64,000 nucleotides of DNA from contig CALKBX010000006.1 in assembly GCA_937775205.1 (NCBI GenBank), forward strand, positions 54,324-118,323, read 5' to 3'. The notes under the pieces are model-generated. The model worked only from the letters and a program-made list of their open reading frames with translations. It was not told the DNA's origin and made no database searches. Below, in pieces: positions 36,145 through 46,048 of this stretch. Every line of letters begins with the position of its first letter. Within the stretch, counting starts at the first letter, position 1. The DNA is from an uncultured Verrucomicrobiae bacterium. Its GTDB lineage: Bacteria > Verrucomicrobiota > Verrucomicrobiia > Limisphaerales > UBA1100. The position numbers and the translations under genes were made by a program.

Positions 36145-38733
36145 TCATTTCGGCTGTGTCCATTGATCCAGATAACGCTGCTTGCGATTCTCTAGACCTA
36201 TTTTCATCGCCGGATAATTCGTGGACATCATGTGACACAGCTCCAACGCCTCTTTCGGTTTGCCCAGTTGACTCAATAAATCCATCGCCATCAAACCGCT
36301 TTGCCCGCGCCAATAAGCATCGGGCACTTCGCCCGGCTGCAAATGCCTGCCGTGTACCACCGCCAACAACTGATTCACTGCCTCGGCCATTTTTTTTTCG
36401 CGATCCGCACTGCCTTCGGCCTGTTGTCTCAAGGCTTTAGCCAACCCCACCCGAGCTTGGTCTTTCACTGCCACCGGAACCGACCCCGAAATCCCAATCG
36501 CCTTCTGGTAGGCCAACCGTGCGTCCTCCCGGCGCCCCGGCAGCTTTGCTGAAACCGAAAGACAAGCATCGCCAATGCGCCCCCACGCCCGCGCCGCCAC
36601 GGCATTAGTGGGGTTCGCCTGCACCACATTGTAAAATGAATTGGTCGCGGCATTAAGGCCCGCCGCGCCAAGCTCCAACATCGTGAGATCGCCCAGCGCA
36701 AAGTGGGCCGCGGACTTCAGCGATGACGGCGTTTGCTGATCATTAATCAAACGGGTAAATTCCTTGCGCGCCTCGCCGAATCCCTGCCGGGCCATCGCCG
36801 CGCGACCGGCCATTAAGGTCGCGCGCCGCCGTAAAGCCACCAGCACATTGGTTTGGCTCGAAATAGATTTGTACATTTTTTCTGCGGCCAAGTGATTCGT
36901 GCCGGAGTTAAATACATCATCCGCCAGCCACATATTCGCCAAATGAGCCTGTTCGGTTTTCGGGTGACCTTTGATCACTGCCCGAAATGCGGCCACCACA
37001 TGGGTCGATTGCCCGCCCATCGACTGCATCGACTGCGCCCACGCGTGGTCAAGCATCACCCGCGCGTGCAGCGGATGCGTCTTGTTTTCATCCAACCACA
37101 ATTTGTATGCCGAATTAGCCGCAGCCCAATCCGCCTTGACCAGCAGCCCCCGAATGGCCTCCAAATCCGCATCAGGACGGAGCGGTGAATCCGGCGATTC
37201 CCGTTGTAGCCGTGCCAACACGAGTTGAGTCTCCGGCACTTGCCCGCCATCCAGCCGCGCCTGCGCAAGTGTCAACAGGCCTTTGTCCGCCAAAGCGGCG
37301 TTACGCGGGCGCAGTTGATTGAGCAGCAAATCCGCCGCCGGATAATCGCCAAGCGCCACCGCACTCCGCAACGCAAGATAACTCGCGAGATCGCGAAGCG
37401 GTTCCGGCACGGAAGTCTGCAAAGCAACGCGCGCGGGGGCGTGTTGCCCCGCTCGGACTTGGGCTTGGGCCAATTGCATCCGGGCCCAAGGGGCCAGCGG
37501 CGAATCGCCCAGCAATTCAATGGCCTGACTCCAGGCATCGCGGGCGGACTGCGGGTTTCCCTCTGCCGCGTGACACCATCCTTCCCCCCACTTGGCGCGG
37601 CCCTGAATTTCAGGCACGGGCGATTGAGCGGCCTGGGCAAATCGCGCGCGCGCTTTCGTCAACGCACCGGTCGCACCGCGTCGATGGCGCAAGCATTCCA
37701 GTTCACCCGCAAGGCAGTTAAGCGTGCCCACAAAATTCGTGGCCACAGTTTTCTTGGCCAAATCATCCAGAGCAGTGATCGCCCCGGCATAATTTTCCCG
37801 CTTCATCTGGAGAAGCGCCGCTCGCAGAAATCCTTCGCGCCGATGAACCCGTGGCATAACCGATGCCTGCATTCGGGCGTACTCCCGCAACGCGGATGGC
37901 GCATCATCGGTCTGCTCAAAAATAGCGGCCCGAAAAAGATGCACTTGAACCAGTTGATTGGTCCGCCCTGATTGACGTGCCAATTCCGCCACACGCGCGG
38001 TGGTGTTCAGGGCGCCACCTGGCTTACCCGCTTGGTTTTCGAGTTTTGCCAACAGAAACAGTCGCCGCCATTCCCGGTGCAACTCCGTGCTGACGGGCAG
38101 TTGGCCTAATTCCTCCGCAGCCGTTTTCCAATCCTGTTGCTCGAACAGTGCCTGCGCCAGCAACAAGCGGCCCTCTTGAGCCCAATTCGAATGCGGCCGC
38201 GCCTTGGCGAGCCTTTGAAATTTCCCTTCGGTGGGCCGCAATAATCGCACCACGTTTGCCCAATCTTTTTTTCGGGCAGAAACAGTGGCCAAGGTTACGC
38301 TCGCGGAGAGCGCGTGCTCTGAAGCGGGGAATTCGCGCAACAATTCCTGCAAGTGCGCTGACGCGGCTTCAAACTGCTCCAAGCGTAATCGGCATTCAGC
38401 CTTCCAATACAGATAGCCATCGGCCAACTCGCCGGCGGCATTTTCACCCTTGGAAATTTCCGCCGCCGCCTTGTTAAATTCCCCCATTTGATAAAGTGCC
38501 TGCACGCGAAGTAACACCGCTTGCGCCCGATGCGGCGAATCCGGATGCAGCCGCGCAAACTCACCCAACCAGCGCTCCGCCGTGGCCCAGTGACCCGCCT
38601 GAAAACCGCGAGCCGCTGCGAGGTAGGCCCGTTCGGATGGCGTGTCGGGCGCGCTAGTGCGCAGATGCACATCGCCCGTCACCGCCGCGCTTGCGGTTTC
38701 CGCCAGTGCCAAAATAAAAATCAACCCCCTCAT
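36145..38733 (-). CDS. Periplasmic TPR-repeat protein
   Basis: 862 residues. An N-terminal signal peptide (MRGLIFILALAETASAA) is followed by an almost entirely helical chain of tetratricopeptide-like repeats (e.g. AERWLGEFARLHPDSPHRAQAV, SAHLQELLREFPASEHALSA, AVIKGHPKTEQAHLANMWLAD). The layout resembles envelope TPR scaffold proteins related to YbgF/BamD-type repeats. No enzymatic domain is seen. The ATG overlaps the uvrA stop (ATGA), so it is co-translated with uvrA, though no functional link is obvious. Confidence 0.8.
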   Translation of the reverse strand: MRGLIFILALAETASAAVTGDVHLRTSAPDTPSERAYLAAARGFQAGHWATAERWLGEFARLHPDSPHRAQAVLLRVQALYQMGEFNKAAAEISKGENAAGELADGYLYWKAECRLRLEQFEAASAHLQELLREFPASEHALSASVTLATVSARKKDWANVVRLLRPTEGKFQRLAKARPHSNWAQEGRLLLAQALFEQQDWKTAAEELGQLPVSTELHREWRRLFLLAKLENQAGKPGGALNTTARVAELARQSGRTNQLVQVHLFRAAIFEQTDDAPSALREYARMQASVMPRVHRREGFLRAALLQMKRENYAGAITALDDLAKKTVATNFVGTLNCLAGELECLRHRRGATGALTKARARFAQAAQSPVPEIQGRAKWGEGWCHAAEGNPQSARDAWSQAIELLGDSPLAPWARMQLAQAQVRAGQHAPARVALQTSVPEPLRDLASYLALRSAVALGDYPAADLLLNQLRPRNAALADKGLLTLAQARLDGGQVPETQLVLARLQRESPDSPLRPDADLEAIRGLLVKADWAAANSAYKLWLDENKTHPLHARVMLDHAWAQSMQSMGGQSTHVVAAFRAVIKGHPKTEQAHLANMWLADDVFNSGTNHLAAEKMYKSISSQTNVLVALRRRATLMAGRAAMARQGFGEARKEFTRLINDQQTPSSLKSAAHFALGDLTMLELGAAGLNAATNSFYNVVQANPTNAVAARAWGRIGDACLSVSAKLPGRREDARLAYQKAIGISGSVPVAVKDQARVGLAKALRQQAEGSADREKKMAEAVNQLLAVVHGRHLQPGEVPDAYWRGQSGLMAMDLLSQLGKPKEALELCHMMSTNYPAMKIGLENRKQRYLDQWTQPK

Positions 38734-41684
38734 CCTGCTGAAACCTTTCGCCGCACTTTAGCTTTGATCATCGGCAAGGCGCGACTCAAAAAACGGCCCG
38801 TGTGGCTTTCCGCGCATTTGGCGACGTGCTCCGGCGGGCCCTCGGCAATCAATCGCCCGCCGCCATCGCCGCCCTCGGGGCCAAGATCCACCAGCCAATC
38901 GGCGCATTTGATGACATCCAAATTATGCTCGATGACCAGCAGCGTGTTGCCCGAGTCGCGCAGTTTCGCAAACACATCAAGCAACCGTGCCACATCGTGA
39001 AAGTGCAAACCGGTCGTCGGTTCATCCAGCAAATACAAAGTGCGGCCGGTGGCGCGTTTGCTCAGTTCGCTGGAAAGTTTCATCCGCTGCGCCTCGCCGC
39101 CGCTGAGTGTGGTGGCACTTTGTCCCAATTGCAAATAGCCCAATCCCACCTCAGCCAGCGTGATGCACACATTGTAAACTTGTGGCACAGACCGAAAAAA
39201 CACGCACGCCTCGTCCACCGTGAGCGCCAGCACATCGGCGATATTCAGGCCTTTGTAATGCATCTCAAGCGTCTCGCGATTGTAGCGGCGGCCCTGGCAA
39301 TCCTCGCAAGGCACGTAGACCGCCGGTAAAAAATGCATCTCAATTTTCAAAAGTCCATCGCCTTGGCAGCGCTCGCAGCGGCCGCCCTTCACGTTGAAAC
39401 TAAAACGGCCCGGCCCGTAGCCGCGCACTTTGGCCGAGGGTAATCGCGCAAATAAATCGCGAATGTGCGTGAACATCCCCGTGTACGTTGCAGGATTGCT
39501 GCGCGGCGTGCGGCCGATGGGCGATTGATCGATGACGATCGCCTTGTCGAGATGCTCCATGCCTTCGATGGATTCGTGCGCGCCGGGGCGGTCCTTGGAA
39601 CCGTGCCATTTGCGAAAGAGCGCGCGGCGCAAAACGTCATCCACCAAAGTGCTCTTGCCCGAACCACTGACACCGGTGACGCACGTGAACGTCCCCAACG
39701 GAATACGCACATCAATATTCTGTAAATTATTTTCTGACGCGCCGCGAATGACCAGCCAACCGCGCTCGGGCGTGGCGGGGGTGCGTTTTTCCGGCGGGGA
39801 AATGGTGAATTCACCGGAAAGATATTTCCCGGTGATGGAGCGTTTCACTTTGCAGATTTGTTTTACCGTGCCGGCCGCGATGAGTTCGCCACCGTGCACG
39901 CCCGCGCCGGGGCCAATATCGATCACGTGATCCGCCGCGCGGATTGTATCCTCATCGTGTTCTACCACCAGCACGGTGTTGCCCAAATCACGCAGGCCCT
40001 TCAGCGTGGCGAGCAAGCGATCGTTGTCGCGTTGGTGCAGGCCGATGCTCGGTTCGTCCAGAATATAAATGACGCCGACAAGTCCCGCGCCAATTTGAGT
40101 AGCCAACCGAATGCGCTGGGCTTCGCCGCCACTGAGCGTGCCGCTTTCACGGTTGAGCGATAAATAGCCAAGCCCCACGTTGCTGAGAAATCCAAGCCGC
40201 GCCTTGATTTCCTTCATCACCTCGCCGCCAATTTTTTCCTGCAACTCGGTGAACTTCAGTGAATCAAAAAACTTCAGCGCATCCGCCACGGACAACCGAC
40301 ACACTTCCATTACCGAAAGGCCCAGGATGGCCACCTTGCGGCGGCGGCCCTTGGGGCGGAAGCGTTTGGCTTTGGCTCCTCCGAGGGTGCAAGCGAGAAT
40401 TTCTGGCTTGAGGCGCTGTCCGTGGCAGGCGTCGCACGGCTGGCTGCTCATACAGTTTTTCACGCGTTTCCGGGTGAACTCGCTGTCGGTTTCCTGCAAA
40501 AGCCGCTGGAGGTTGGGGATGACTCCCTCGAAGGGCTTGGGCTTGGGATTTTTTTTGGCGGCGCGCCAAAAGGCAAACTTGATTTCCTCCTCGCCCGAGC
40601 CGTGCAACATCACCTCGCGAAATTCCTCCGGCAGTTTTTCCCACGGCACATCCATCGGCTGGTCGTAATGCGCGGTGACCGCTTTGATGACGTGATTGTA
40701 ATAAATAATCATTCGCCGGCCACCGCGTTTCCACGGAGCGATCGCGCCTTCGCCGAGTGTCTTCTCAGGATTGGGCACCACGAGATCCGCATCGAACACG
40801 AGCTTCTGTCCCAAACCGTGACACACGGGGCACGCGCCGAAAGGTGAGTTGAAGGAAAAATGCTTGGGCGTGAGGGTGTCGTAACTTTTGCCGGTGGCGC
40901 TGGAAACCATTTTGGTGGAGTGCAGCGTCTCATCCCATTTATCAGATTTTCTCTTGGCCGATTGATGCAAGGCAAGCACGCGGCCTTGGCCCCATTTGAG
41001 GGCCGTCTCCACAGAATCGGCAAGACGTTGCCGCATGCCGTCGCCGATGATAAGCCGATCCACCACAGCCTCGATGTGGTGTTTCTTTTTGGGGTCGATG
41101 GTGATGCGCGTGTTAACCTCCAGCTCCACCAACGTGCCATCCACGCGGGCGCGCACGAAGCCTTCGCGCGCAAGCTTTTCGATCACGTCGCGAAACTCCC
41201 CCTTTTGATGACTGACCACCGGCGCAAGCAACATCACGCGCGTGCCGGTTTTCATTTTCATCAAGCGATCAATAATTTCAGTAGGCGTCTGCTGACTCAT
41301 CGGTTCGCCGCTCTCCGGACAATGCGGCGTGCCGATGTGAGCAAACAGCAACCGCAGATAATCAAAAATCTCAGTCGTGGTGGCGATGATGGATCGCATG
41401 CTGCCGCCGGCGCTGCGCTGCTCAATGGCGATGGTGGGCGACAAGCCCTCGATGAAGTCCAGCTCCGGCTTCTGCATTTGATCCAGAAACTGCCGCGCAT
41501 AAGCCGAAAGCGACTCGACGTATTTGCGCTGCCCCTCGGCGTAAATAGTGTCAAAAGCCAGCGATGATTTGCCCGAGCCGCTCAAGCCCGTGACCACCAC
41601 TAACTGATCGCGCGGAATTGTAAGCGAGAGATTCTTAAGATTATGCTCCCGCGCCCCCCCGATCCGAATGACATTCGCTCCCAT
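38730..41684 (-). CDS. uvrA: Excinuclease ABC subunit A
   Basis: 984 residues. Two ABC ATPase modules: first Walker A GLSGSGKSSLAF near residue 35, second GVSGSGKSTLVDDVLRRALF; two ABC signatures (LSGGEAQRIRLATQ and LSGGEAQRMKLSSEL); Walker B regions ILDEPSIGLHQRD and LLDEPTTGLHFHD. Zinc modules are seen at CPVCHGLGQ and CERCQGDG...CEDCQGRRYN. UvrA recognises bulky DNA damage with UvrB. The family start MGANVIRIGGAREHNLKN at 41684 is chosen; the frame is open 73 codons upstream. Confidence 0.97.
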   Translation of the reverse strand: MGANVIRIGGAREHNLKNLSLTIPRDQLVVVTGLSGSGKSSLAFDTIYAEGQRKYVESLSAYARQFLDQMQKPELDFIEGLSPTIAIEQRSAGGSMRSIIATTTEIFDYLRLLFAHIGTPHCPESGEPMSQQTPTEIIDRLMKMKTGTRVMLLAPVVSHQKGEFRDVIEKLAREGFVRARVDGTLVELEVNTRITIDPKKKHHIEAVVDRLIIGDGMRQRLADSVETALKWGQGRVLALHQSAKRKSDKWDETLHSTKMVSSATGKSYDTLTPKHFSFNSPFGACPVCHGLGQKLVFDADLVVPNPEKTLGEGAIAPWKRGGRRMIIYYNHVIKAVTAHYDQPMDVPWEKLPEEFREVMLHGSGEEEIKFAFWRAAKKNPKPKPFEGVIPNLQRLLQETDSEFTRKRVKNCMSSQPCDACHGQRLKPEILACTLGGAKAKRFRPKGRRRKVAILGLSVMEVCRLSVADALKFFDSLKFTELQEKIGGEVMKEIKARLGFLSNVGLGYLSLNRESGTLSGGEAQRIRLATQIGAGLVGVIYILDEPSIGLHQRDNDRLLATLKGLRDLGNTVLVVEHDEDTIRAADHVIDIGPGAGVHGGELIAAGTVKQICKVKRSITGKYLSGEFTISPPEKRTPATPERGWLVIRGASENNLQNIDVRIPLGTFTCVTGVSGSGKSTLVDDVLRRALFRKWHGSKDRPGAHESIEGMEHLDKAIVIDQSPIGRTPRSNPATYTGMFTHIRDLFARLPSAKVRGYGPGRFSFNVKGGRCERCQGDGLLKIEMHFLPAVYVPCEDCQGRRYNRETLEMHYKGLNIADVLALTVDEACVFFRSVPQVYNVCITLAEVGLGYLQLGQSATTLSGGEAQRMKLSSELSKRATGRTLYLLDEPTTGLHFHDVARLLDVFAKLRDSGNTLLVIEHNLDVIKCADWLVDLGPEGGDGGGRLIAEGPPEHVAKCAESHTGRFLSRALPMIKAKVRRKVSAG

Positions 41685-41731
41685 AAAAGAAGCGCACAGT
41701 ACGCGCGGCGGACGTAAATGCCAAGCCCGCG

Positions 41732-44257
41732 CTAGCGCAGGACCAGTGGCGCGGTGCTTTCCACCACCATTCGCGGCGAAGACGGCGGAGTAACCGTCAC
41801 GCCACGAGCCTTTTTGAAATGATATTCGCGCCACTTGCCGACGCCTTCCAGCCGAAAAACCGTGCGTTGGGCGGCTTCGCTGGTGATGGCGTAATTGGTG
41901 CAAAGGCCATCCTTCTCAACAGCATTTTGTGCTGGCTTCAGGGTTTGGCTGAAGGTGTAGGCAACAAACCGCGGCCTGCCATCAGTGCGCAGAAGCGAAA
42001 GGATTTGTTGCGGGATGCGTTCGTAATCAGTTTCATTGGGGAAGAATCGTTGTGCATATGGCTGCGTCATGTTTCCTGTGTTTAATTGTGCGTCATTAAT
42101 CATACTCAAAAAATCAGGATTGCCATCGGTTAATTCACTCACCTTGAGGATGTCACTCACGCGCTCAAACGGAATCCCGCCACGATGACGGTTTACCGAA
42201 CGAACGATGTCATGCATAAATCTTCCGGGTGCCAGACGAAAATCAAAACCCATACAAGTCGGATCCATGCAGTTTCCGAGATGCGGCGCACTGTGAAACG
42301 TCGATATGCCACCGTTGTTTTTGAGCACTTTGCGCGGCACAGCTACGCCGGATAATACCGCGCCCCATGCTGCCGGGCTCTTCGCGTTGACGGACAGCAA
42401 GCCGGTGGCGGCCTCGGGCGATGTGCTGGTTGAAAACAAATCCACCAACCGATGATCATTTGTGGGCAGCGTGTCCAGCGATCCGGCTTGCCGTTGCCAT
42501 GCGTCGGTGCTGATAAGGTACATCCAACTCGAAGGATCCGCTGGGTTATGCGTGTAGCCCAATGTGGTGGCCAGTTTATTGATTGTGAAAGTCGCATCCC
42601 ACAGGGTGAGGGAAAACGGCGGGGAGCTTCCATCATACTGAATATTGCCATCGTATCCCTGATATTCCAGCGGTCCGCCCTGTAATTTCACGCGATCACC
42701 CTGCCAAAAAAACGGAGACTCGCCCGCGGTGATCACCCCCGAAACTGCATTGACAGAACGGATCAACAAGCGATTTGCCGGCTTGGACTTGAGATAAACC
42801 GATTGCCACGGCGTGCCGCGATGCACCATCCCCAACCATCCGAGCGTTTCCATACCGCCAGTATCTTTGTGCGGGAACTTCCAGAAATCTGGGTTCAGCA
42901 CCCCAGGATCTTTGAAAGTGATATGGTCATACGGATCCGCCCAAGGCCGCGTGTAATCTGTGTTTCCCAGTTTTTTTGTGCTTTTTACGCTCCAAGGACG
43001 GTACACATAATTCTCGAAACCCAAGTTATTTGAAAGCCAGTTGCCATTGTTCCCGGTCAGATATTTGATGTACGGGGGCTGTAACGGATGAGGATTGTTC
43101 GGCTTTAGGGGATGCACCATCGTGTAGTCGCGGCCCATGCCGTTTACCAATGGATCATTCGCTTGCCAGCTCATTTCATACACTTCGCCCTGATAAAATT
43201 CCCACAATTTCTTGCCCTGCGCATTTTGCAAAGTTGGAAAAAAGACTCCCCCATTGGCAGTGGTGTGCTTCCGAAGACAACGAAAAAGGTTGGTTTGGCC
43301 AGTGGCGTTGCTGACACATTTGATTACTTCGTTGGGCTGATAAGTTTCACTCGGTTTCCACGCTGCCTGTTTCCACCGAGTAAAATCCGCGCCGAAATCA
43401 AACGATGTGTGAGCCGTACGAGCATAGTAACGATTGCCGCGCGCATCTTCCACCTGCTCGCCCTGTTTGTAATTACGATCGGATTGCCAACGCTCCCACT
43501 GCGGCGGCAAGTCAGCATCAAAATGCAGACGTGCATAATCAATGACCCGATCCTGCAATACATTGGGATAGCGGCAAGTAATTTTGATGGCTAGATTAAC
43601 TTGAAGATCATCCACCTGCCACCGTGTCCGTTTGGCGGCATCCATGCTCATCGGCGGCAGGGCAAACTGAAAGGGCACAAACGGAAGCGCTGTCTTTCCT
43701 GAACTTACAGACATCGCGGTGATGCTCGAAAGCGGGACGTTAATCGAAATGGGCGCCCCCGCCCCAAGGAGTTGGCCGCGCACATCACCCGCCACCATCA
43801 CCTTCAGCGCCAGTGCATGGCTATATAAATTGTCGCGAAGCTCCACTCCCACATGTAACACCGGATAAACCTGTACGCGACTCGGATTGCTACCCGGTAC
43901 CACACGCCATTTGATCGCCGTGGACACTTCGTTCACACTCGGCCAAATAGCGGCATGATTCGGCGTCTGGGTCCGATTGTTAACGCCGATTAACAGCGGA
44001 AACCCCGTTGTGCCATTGCCCGAAACCTGCGGCACACCCGGCCGATCCGGCACCCGGCCGAGTCGGTCATGCGGATTCCACGTCACATTGGGCTGCAACG
44101 CGTCGGGCAAATCACGCACGGGAGATTGTTCCATTACCGAATCATTCGTCACCCGCATCCAGCCGGCAATGTAAACATTGTCGCCCGCCTCCCTCAGCAA
44201 AATAGGCCGGAACACTCGCGGCCAAGCCAACCGCATCACCCCGCCATTATTGGGCAA
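41732..44257 (-). CDS. Cassette protein A, C-terminal fragment
   Basis: 841 open codons, the largest piece of the interrupted protein A. It is beta-rich with many Trp/Tyr/Asn (e.g. NGNWLSNNLGFENYVYRPWS) and no obvious membrane segment, suggesting an extracellular or periplasmic region. It carries a two-Cys segment GNCMDPTCMGFDFR. The first in-frame Met is not the gene start; the frame continues from the piece to its right after a shift near 44265. Confidence 0.7.
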   Translation of the reverse strand: MPNNGGVMRLAWPRVFRPILLREAGDNVYIAGWMRVTNDSVMEQSPVRDLPDALQPNVTWNPHDRLGRVPDRPGVPQVSGNGTTGFPLLIGVNNRTQTPNHAAIWPSVNEVSTAIKWRVVPGSNPSRVQVYPVLHVGVELRDNLYSHALALKVMVAGDVRGQLLGAGAPISINVPLSSITAMSVSSGKTALPFVPFQFALPPMSMDAAKRTRWQVDDLQVNLAIKITCRYPNVLQDRVIDYARLHFDADLPPQWERWQSDRNYKQGEQVEDARGNRYYARTAHTSFDFGADFTRWKQAAWKPSETYQPNEVIKCVSNATGQTNLFRCLRKHTTANGGVFFPTLQNAQGKKLWEFYQGEVYEMSWQANDPLVNGMGRDYTMVHPLKPNNPHPLQPPYIKYLTGNNGNWLSNNLGFENYVYRPWSVKSTKKLGNTDYTRPWADPYDHITFKDPGVLNPDFWKFPHKDTGGMETLGWLGMVHRGTPWQSVYLKSKPANRLLIRSVNAVSGVITAGESPFFWQGDRVKLQGGPLEYQGYDGNIQYDGSSPPFSLTLWDATFTINKLATTLGYTHNPADPSSWMYLISTDAWQRQAGSLDTLPTNDHRLVDLFSTSTSPEAATGLLSVNAKSPAAWGAVLSGVAVPRKVLKNNGGISTFHSAPHLGNCMDPTCMGFDFRLAPGRFMHDIVRSVNRHRGGIPFERVSDILKVSELTDGNPDFLSMINDAQLNTGNMTQPYAQRFFPNETDYERIPQQILSLLRTDGRPRFVAYTFSQTLKPAQNAVEKDGLCTNYAITSEAAQRTVFRLEGVGKWREYHFKKARGVTVTPPSSPRMVVESTAPLVLR

Positions 44258-45071
44258 GGTGTATCCCGTCAGCCGGTGCGTACACCTCCGTGAGATTCAG
44301 CGCCACCTGCATCAGGCGCTGCACTTCGGGGGTGAAATTATTGTTGGCCGACGGGTACACTTGAATGTTGTCCGCGCCAAACGTGCCGGCATCCGCTTCG
44401 TTATTGAACAGGGTGAGCGTGGGATCCGATCCAATGTGGAATGCGTCTCCCTGGCGTTGCATGGCGTTGTCCAACAACAGCGAAGCAAGGCGTGTAAATT
44501 TTTTCGCAAGTGGATCAAAGCGCAATTGAAAATCGACCCGCGCTGGTAAGTTTGAAAAATCACTGGCCACGGCCACTCCTTGTTTGTTTCGACCCACAAT
44601 CATAAACCGAACTTTGTGGTCATCGGTGGGTTCCGCCGCGCCGCGCCGCAAGGGGATATCCCATAACTGCACCCGCCGCGAATCCACCGCCTCGGCGAAA
44701 AACCACTGGTTCCCCACTTCCACCCGGTTGGTGGGGCTGAGGTAACGATATACCGTCTGGTTCATCACATTGGTCGTGCTCTGCGCCGAGGCACTAAGAA
44801 GTACGCGTTGCCCCGTGGACAAACCGTGCCGGGCATCAAACTCCAAAACCTCGGCAATTGCCTTACCGGGCAGGTTGTTGGGCACCACTCGGTCAGCTCT
44901 CATCCGAGGCCAATCGTTGGCCATATCCTCGCTAAAATCTTTATCAGAAAAATATTCATTCAAAAGCAACTTCACCTTCGGCGGTTGCCCGAGACGTACT
45001 CCCCATCGCATCAATGGATTTTGAAGTGGCCGGAGACCTCGGCGGTGAAGCGTACTGAAGGCACCCGCCAT
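44247..45071 (-). CDS. Cassette protein A, third fragment
   Basis: 274 open codons bounded by shifts near 45055 and 44265. The useful part begins about AFSTLHRRGLRPLQNPLMRWG and ends TEVYAPADG before running into a spurious stop. Confidence 0.6.
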   Translation of the reverse strand: MAGAFSTLHRRGLRPLQNPLMRWGVRLGQPPKVKLLLNEYFSDKDFSEDMANDWPRMRADRVVPNNLPGKAIAEVLEFDARHGLSTGQRVLLSASAQSTTNVMNQTVYRYLSPTNRVEVGNQWFFAEAVDSRRVQLWDIPLRRGAAEPTDDHKVRFMIVGRNKQGVAVASDFSNLPARVDFQLRFDPLAKKFTRLASLLLDNAMQRQGDAFHIGSDPTLTLFNNEADAGTFGADNIQVYPSANNNFTPEVQRLMQVALNLTEVYAPADGIHLAQ

Positions 45072-45663
45072 ATTGTAAAAGGCACGCCCAGTCTTGATCA
45101 GTTTGCAGCCATTTTGTAATGCCCTCGTGGGTGATGGGTTGCATACCCTTCACCGCGGGACGATAAGGCGGGCGCAAGAAATTCATTATATCCACATGCT
45201 CGCGTTGATTGGGCATGCCGGGCTGAACGGTGTCCATATTGCCCCACGGATAACGATAATTCCAAAGACCCACAAAGCGTGGCTGATTGACATGGCGGCC
45301 ACCCGCGTGACGAAAGGCCTCGCCCAGCGATGATTGATCCGGTTGCTGGCGATATCCGCTGTACGAAAATGCCACGGGATCCAACATCGCCAAGGATCCG
45401 GCGAGGTTCAGTTCCCAAGCTGCATTGCCGTGTCCGCGCAGGTAACCTTCCTCGTTGCCGAGTGTCTTGGCGTTGTTATGCGCGTGATTGAGGTCCAGCA
45501 ACTTGTCCGCCGGCGTCACCATGTAGGCATAGCGCGCCACAAACCGGTTGTCTTTTCCATGCGGCCGACTGGGATCTTCCAATACGCCAATCCAATGCGG
45601 ATCGCCCACTTGATTGGTGGTGGTCGGCTGAAAGGCCGCGCTGTTTGTTTTGCCCCAGATCAT
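44956..45663 (-). CDS. Cassette protein A, second fragment
   Basis: 235 open codons. The real part runs from IWGKTNSAAFQPTTTN (after a shift near 45660) to WACLLQYGG, where the next shift (near 45055) changes frame; the last 34 codons are out-of-frame. Confidence 0.6.
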   Translation of the reverse strand: MIWGKTNSAAFQPTTTNQVGDPHWIGVLEDPSRPHGKDNRFVARYAYMVTPADKLLDLNHAHNNAKTLGNEEGYLRGHGNAAWELNLAGSLAMLDPVAFSYSGYRQQPDQSSLGEAFRHAGGRHVNQPRFVGLWNYRYPWGNMDTVQPGMPNQREHVDIMNFLRPPYRPAVKGMQPITHEGITKWLQTDQDWACLLQYGGCLQYASPPRSPATSKSIDAMGSTSRATAEGEVAFE

Positions 45664-46018
45664 GATTCAAATTCAAAAAATAACGAAACTCATCCGGCTT
45701 GCGGTCACCATCCAGATCATAATACACCGGCGCGCGTGGATCCGCCTGCAACAAAATGAGTTCCGCTTTTGGTATTGGCGTGGTGAAAGCAACCCCGTCA
45801 ATATTGGTGGACACCAACACCTGATAATTACGATTGCTAACAATCTCATCCACCACCGCCGCTTGCGCGCGAGCCAAGCCTGCATCAATAGCCAAATGCG
45901 TTTCCGTTTGCCGCACGCTCATGGTCACCGCGCTGCGGTCCAGCCGCGTGAACGACAGAAACGCAATCACCAAGAACGTAATCAAGGCCAACATGATCAA
46001 GGCCACGATGAGCACCAT
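45476..46018 (-). CDS. Cassette protein A, N-terminal fragment
   Basis: 180 open codons. It begins within the hydrophobic pilin-like helix (MVLIVALIMLALITFLVIAFLSF) followed by TRLDRSAVTMSVRQTETHLAIDAGLARAQAAV, typical of PilX/GspK-like minor pilins. True coding ends about RYFLNLN near 45660. Confidence 0.6.
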   Translation of the reverse strand: MVLIVALIMLALITFLVIAFLSFTRLDRSAVTMSVRQTETHLAIDAGLARAQAAVVDEIVSNRNYQVLVSTNIDGVAFTTPIPKAELILLQADPRAPVYYDLDGDRKPDEFRYFLNLNHDLGQNKQRGLSADHHQSSGRSALDWRIGRSQSAAWKRQPVCGALCLHGDAGGQVAGPQSRA

Positions 46019-46048
46019 CCCCCGTTGTTCATTTTGTTTTGCGCATCA